From: Ectothiorhodospiraceae bacterium
GTDB lineage: Bacteria > Pseudomonadota > Gammaproteobacteria > HK1
Assembly: GCA_024234875.1 (NCBI GenBank)
Contig: JACKNM010000014.1
Location: 62,001-126,000 of the forward strand
Direction of reading: 5' to 3'
Length of the DNA stretch: 64,000 bases
Both the position numbers and the translations under genes were made by a program. The notes below the pieces were generated by a model, which made no database searches, was not told where the DNA came from, and saw only the letters and a list, made by a program, of their open reading frames with translations. The stretch's first letter is position 1; every line of letters starts with the position of its first letter. Shown in pieces: positions 61,115 to 64,000 of this stretch.

Positions 61115-61515
61115 TTCGGCAACGGACCCTCGTATCCGGCCCAGGCGACGTCGGACTCGTGCAGTGTCACGCGAATCACGTCGAGGCCTCGCCCGCCTGG
61201 CCCGAGGGCGCCGGCCATGGTTCGCTCGACGACTCGGTCGAAGATGTGGCGCGCGAGGAACTCGGTGGTGGTGTTCTGGCCGGCGAAGGCCGGCTCGTCG
61301 TCCAGATTGCGGTACTCGAGCGGCGCCAGCACCTCGGCCAGCAGCGTGCTCGCGAGTCCGATGTCGACCACCAGGCCGTCGTCGTCGAGCACTGCGCGAC
61401 GTACCTCGAGGTCGACCACGTAGGTGGCGCCGTGCAGGCGTTGCGCCGGGCCGAAGATCGCGCCGCGGAAGCTGTGCGCGATCATGAAACGGTTGCGGAC
61501 CGAGACGCTGTACAT
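61111..61515 (-). CDS. PTPS/QueD-like protein lacking the catalytic triad
   Basis: 134 residues aligning end to end with 6-pyruvoyl/6-carboxy-tetrahydropterin synthases, starting at the ATG at 61515 with GGAGG upstream. Zinc ligands His14 and His28 and the substrate-anchoring Glu120 are kept. The catalytic cysteine is Ala24, the third zinc histidine of the HGH motif is Ala30 (RLHGATY), and the Asp-His pair is Glu67-Tyr68 (LEYRNLD). So it keeps the pterin-pocket fold but not the known chemistry. First gene of the operon with the glycosyltransferase, methyltransferase and UPF0104 protein. Confidence 0.85.
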   Translation of the reverse strand: MYSVSVRNRFMIAHSFRGAIFGPAQRLHGATYVVDLEVRRAVLDDDGLVVDIGLASTLLAEVLAPLEYRNLDDEPAFAGQNTTTEFLARHIFDRVVERTMAGALGPGGRGLDVIRVTLHESDVAWAGYEGPLPK

Positions 61516-61714
61516 GCGAGCCCTCCGTGTGCCCCGACCGGGCGCGCGCATTCTCCCCCAGCAGGCCCGGGCGCGCGAGCACGGGGACCGGGCCACGGGC
61601 GCCGCGCGCCGGCGCTCGTGATTGCCGACGATGGCGTCTCGACCCACCCGCGGACCTTCGGGATACTGAGCAGCCAACCCGACACGGAGCCGCGCCCGCG
61701 CGCGTGCCGATGCC

Positions 61715-63046
61715 TTGGCGATCGACGGCTACCTCGCCGCCACCCCCTACCCCGCCCACTTCCCGCGCGAGTTCGCGCCCGGCTGGATCGATGCCGCGCT
61801 CGCCCAGAGCGGGGTCGGCGCGGCGCGCGCCGCGCGCGGTCGATTCCGGTATCTCGACCTCGGCTGTGGGACCGGATTCCATCTCCTCGTGCTCGCGGCC
61901 GCACACCCGGAGGGCGAGTTCGTGGGCACCGATGCCGACGCCTCCTCCGTGGCGCGTGCCACCGCCCTGGCCGCGGGCCTCGGCCTCGCGAACCTGCAGT
62001 TCGTCGCCGAGCCGTTCGCCGCCACCGAGGCGCGAATCGATGCCGGCTGGACCTACGTCACCGCGCTCGGTGTGCTGAGCTGGGTCAGCCCCGAGAACCG
62101 GGCGCGGGTGCTGCGCATCGCCGGGAAGGCTCTGAACCCGAACGGCGTGCTGGCGGTCGGGTACAACACCCTGCCGGGGCGCGCGCACGACATCGCGCTG
62201 CAGCGCGTGGTGGCGGAGACCGCGCGTGAGCGTGCCGACCAGGGCGAGGCCGTCGCCGAGGCGCTCCACCGGCTCGGCGCGCTCGCGGCGGCGGGGGCCC
62301 GCGGGCTCGCCGGGTCGTGGGTCGACGCGGCATCGGGCGAGCGCCCGGACGATCCCGACTTCCTGCCCCACGAGTTCCTGACCGAGCACTGGGCTCCGCT
62401 CGACGTCGCCGAGGTCGCCCGTGGTGCGGCGGCCGAGGGGCTACTCCCTGCCGGCTCGCTGCACTTCCTCGACAACCGACCGGACTGGGTGCTGACTCGC
62501 GCGCAGCGCGCGATCGTCGAGGCCGAGCCGGATCCGGCCGCACGGGCACGCCTCGTCGATCTCTGTCGGGGCACCGCGTTTCGTCGCGATCTCTTTCGCC
62601 GGCCGGGCGACCGTGCGCCCGCGGACCGCCTGGCCGACTGGCTCGCCGCCGCCTGCCCGGTGACCGACGACGCCTTCTCGACCACCACGACCGCGGGGCG
62701 GCTGCGCTTCGACAGCCCCACGGCGCGGGCGATCCTCACCGCGTTGCAGTCCGGTCCGGCCCGTCTCGACGCCCTCGACGCGCCGGGAACCGTGGCCGAC
62801 CGGCTGAACTCTGCCGACGCGTTGCTCGCCGCCGGGCGCATCGCGCCGGCGTCGCCGCCCGCCGATTGTCCGGCCGCGTCGACCGTCAACGCCTGGATCC
62901 TCGAGCGGGTATCGGCCCGCCTGGCGGTGCCGCCGGTGCAGGTGACCCGCCATGGCGTGGTCCGTCCCGGCACCGAGGTGCTCGCCGCCCTGGCCGCCGG
63001 CCGCGCCCTCGACCCCGCGCCGAGTCGACGCCTCGCGCTTTTCTAG
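61715..63046 (+). CDS. Class I SAM methyltransferase with regulatory C-terminal domain (PKMT type)
   Basis: 443 residues. N-terminal YPAHFPREFAPGWIDAAL, SAM motif YLDLGCGTGFHLLVLA near residue 48, then the alpha-helical half and a winged-helix-like C-terminus (FDSPTARAILTALQSG). Best match is the methyltransferase plus MethyTransf_Reg architecture, whose known members include protein-lysine methyltransferases. The only in-frame start at the right place is a TTG at 61715, with no clear ribosome-binding site. Divergent from the PTPS-like gene and 72 bases before a small peptide gene. Confidence 0.78.
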   Translation: MAIDGYLAATPYPAHFPREFAPGWIDAALAQSGVGAARAARGRFRYLDLGCGTGFHLLVLAAAHPEGEFVGTDADASSVARATALAAGLGLANLQFVAEPFAATEARIDAGWTYVTALGVLSWVSPENRARVLRIAGKALNPNGVLAVGYNTLPGRAHDIALQRVVAETARERADQGEAVAEALHRLGALAAAGARGLAGSWVDAASGERPDDPDFLPHEFLTEHWAPLDVAEVARGAAAEGLLPAGSLHFLDNRPDWVLTRAQRAIVEAEPDPAARARLVDLCRGTAFRRDLFRRPGDRAPADRLADWLAAACPVTDDAFSTTTTAGRLRFDSPTARAILTALQSGPARLDALDAPGTVADRLNSADALLAAGRIAPASPPADCPAASTVNAWILERVSARLAVPPVQVTRHGVVRPGTEVLAALAAGRALDPAPSRRLALF

Positions 63047-63118
63047 CGGTGCGTCACAGACGGCCCGGGCCGCTGCAGGCTGGAATGTGCTCGAGCGACC
63101 AGTTGGGAGAACCATCGC

Positions 63119-63310
63119 ATGCGTAACGACGAGCCCAAGCCGAGCGAGAGCCAGATCACCGAGAACGGCGCAGTCGAGCTCGACGAGACCGAGCTCGAGC
63201 AGGTCGCCGGCGGCGTGAAGTACGGCGACATCACGCTCAAGGTGACCGACACCAGCAGCCAGAAGGTGACGCCCGACGGCACCCTGAGCTGGAAGGTCAC
63301 CCGCGGCTGA
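63119..63310 (+). CDS. Small peptide with double-glycine leader
   Basis: 63 residues. The first 32 are acidic and end in LDETELEQVAGG, the L-x3-E-L-x2-V-x-GG pattern cut by C39 peptidase/ABC exporters in bacteriocins and some RiPP precursors. The remaining 31 residues (VKYGDITLKVTDTSSQ, then a KVT-rich end) contain no cysteine, five lysines, and repeated KVT triplets at 41-43, 49-51 and 59-61. GGGAG precedes the ATG. No exporter or peptidase is in the window. The adjacent PKMT-type methyltransferase could act on its lysines; this is inference. Confidence 0.7.
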   Translation: MRNDEPKPSESQITENGAVELDETELEQVAGGVKYGDITLKVTDTSSQKVTPDGTLSWKVTRG

Positions 63311-63410
63311 CGCCACCCGGTGGCGCCCGCCCTCCACGGACGCCGCTGGCGGGCCTGACGATGCACGGACCCGACGCGTCGGCCGTCACGCGCCGCGCAG
63401 CGCCGCGCCG

Positions 63411-64000
63411 GTGAACGCGCGCGACCCGCGGTACGACATCCTCCTCGAGCCGGTCCGCATCGGACCGGTGACGGCGCCGAACCGCTTCTACCAGGTGCCC
63501 CACTGCACCGGCATGGGTCACCGCTACCCGCAGGCCGAGGCCGCCTTTCGCGGCGTGAAGGCCGAGGGCGGCTGGGGTGTCGTCTGCACTCAGGAAGCGG
63601 AGATCCACCCGAGCGCGGATCTGAGCCCCGCCAACGAGGCGCGGATCTGGGACGACGCCGACGTCGAGCGGCTGCGCCTGGTGGTCGACGCCGTCCACGC
63701 CCACGGCAGCCTCGCCGGTATCCAGCTCGCCCACGGCGGCTTGCACGCCGCCAACCGCTACTCGCGCGCGGTGTCGCTCGCGCCGAGCGGCGGGCCGGTC
63801 GCCGGCGACGACCCGGTGCAGGCGCGCACCATGCGCGTCGACGACATCGCCGAGTTCCGGCGCTGGCACCGGGCGGCCGCGCGGCGCGCCCGCGACGCGG
63901 GCTTCGACATCGTCTACGTCTACGCCGGTCACGGCATGACGCTGGTCCAGCAGTTCCTGCTCGCACGGTTCAACCAGCGCGACGACGCTTACGGCGGCAG
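63411..64000 (+). CDS. TMADH-family FMN oxidoreductase, N-terminal part (cut by window edge)
   Basis: The first 196 residues of an Old Yellow Enzyme-type TIM barrel of the trimethylamine/dimethylamine/histamine dehydrogenase group: RYDILLEPVRIGPVTAPNR, YQVPHCTGMG, FRGVKAEGGWGVVCTQEAEIH (two blocks), QLAHGGLHAANRYSR and GFDIVYVYAGHGM. Full-length relatives have about 700 residues with a 4Fe-4S and an FAD/ADP-binding domain, which would lie beyond the window. Starts at a GTG at 63411, 100 bases after the peptide gene. Substrate likely a methylated amine, by family. Confidence 0.88.
   Translation, partial: MNARDPRYDILLEPVRIGPVTAPNRFYQVPHCTGMGHRYPQAEAAFRGVKAEGGWGVVCTQEAEIHPSADLSPANEARIWDDADVERLRLVVDAVHAHGSLAGIQLAHGGLHAANRYSRAVSLAPSGGPVAGDDPVQARTMRVDDIAEFRRWHRAAARRARDAGFDIVYVYAGHGMTLVQQFLLARFNQRDDAYGG

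Noticed and set aside
63061..63072. Perfect 12-base palindrome CGGCCCGGGCCG ahead of the peptide gene
   Set aside because: Too short and too GC-biased to be distinguished from chance in this genome.

Overview
The window is a stretch of GC-rich bacterial chromosome, close to fully coding, that I read as gammaproteobacterial. Supporting this are the gene orders pilMNOPQ-aroK-aroB-dgt-SPOR protein-gltBD-hemE, the rpmH/rnpA/yidC/mnmE block divergent from dnaA-dnaN-recF-gyrB, an aa3-type cytochrome oxidase cluster arranged much as in Pseudomonas, and two parS sites of the TGTTCCACGTGGAACA type. I cannot name a genus. No rRNA or tRNA gene, insertion sequence, prophage or CRISPR array was recognised.

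Layout. 0-2.2 kb: a class A penicillin-binding protein cut off by the window start. 2.5-7.6 kb: the type IV pilus alignment and secretin operon pilMNOPQ, closed by a strong terminator. 7.8-12.3 kb: shikimate genes aroK and aroB, a dNTPase and a DamX-like AAA/SPOR protein. 12.7-19.7 kb: glutamate synthase (gltB, gltD) and hemE. 19.7-25.8 kb: a DUF368 lipid carrier translocase, mutM, a ferredoxin, coaD and rsmD, then ftsY-ftsE-ftsX. 25.9-26.8 kb: rpoH behind a near-perfect CIRCE operator. 26.9-34.7 kb: aa3 oxidase structural and assembly genes (ctaB, a Sco-like protein, surf1, DUF2909, ctaE, cox11, a 44-residue membrane peptide, ctaD, ctaC, DUF2244), without cox15 or a canonical Sco. 34.8-36.6 kb: bioC and comF, divergent. 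36.7-47.2 kb: the origin neighbourhood gyrB, recF (with two parS sites inside it), dnaN, a candidate oriC, dnaA, then rpmH, rnpA, yidC and mnmE in the other direction.

From 47.3 kb onward the content turns accessory: cysK, a quinol monooxygenase-like protein, a creatininase-family amidohydrolase, a non-canonical transcarbamylase, an NMT1/THI5-like protein without a signal peptide, GrpB, GNAT, a DUF2238 protein and a gamma-glutamyltransferase. At 56.2-61.5 kb lies an unusual set: a RibA-like GTP cyclohydrolase II, a stand-alone RibD-type reductase, and a tightly coupled operon of a PTPS/QueD-like protein that has lost its catalytic triad, a GT4 glycosyltransferase, a SAM methyltransferase and a UPF0104 membrane protein. 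It is followed by a second methyltransferase, a 63-residue peptide with a double-glycine leader, and the start of a TMADH-family flavoprotein.

How it may work together. The first 47 kb is housekeeping. My best candidate for an undescribed system is 56.2-61.5 kb: GTP ring-opening and pyrimidine-reducing enzymes beside a repurposed pterin-synthase fold, a glycosyltransferase and a methyltransferase suggest a modified, possibly glycosylated, pterin- or pyrimidine-derived small molecule. That is inference from family membership; no product can be read from the sequence.
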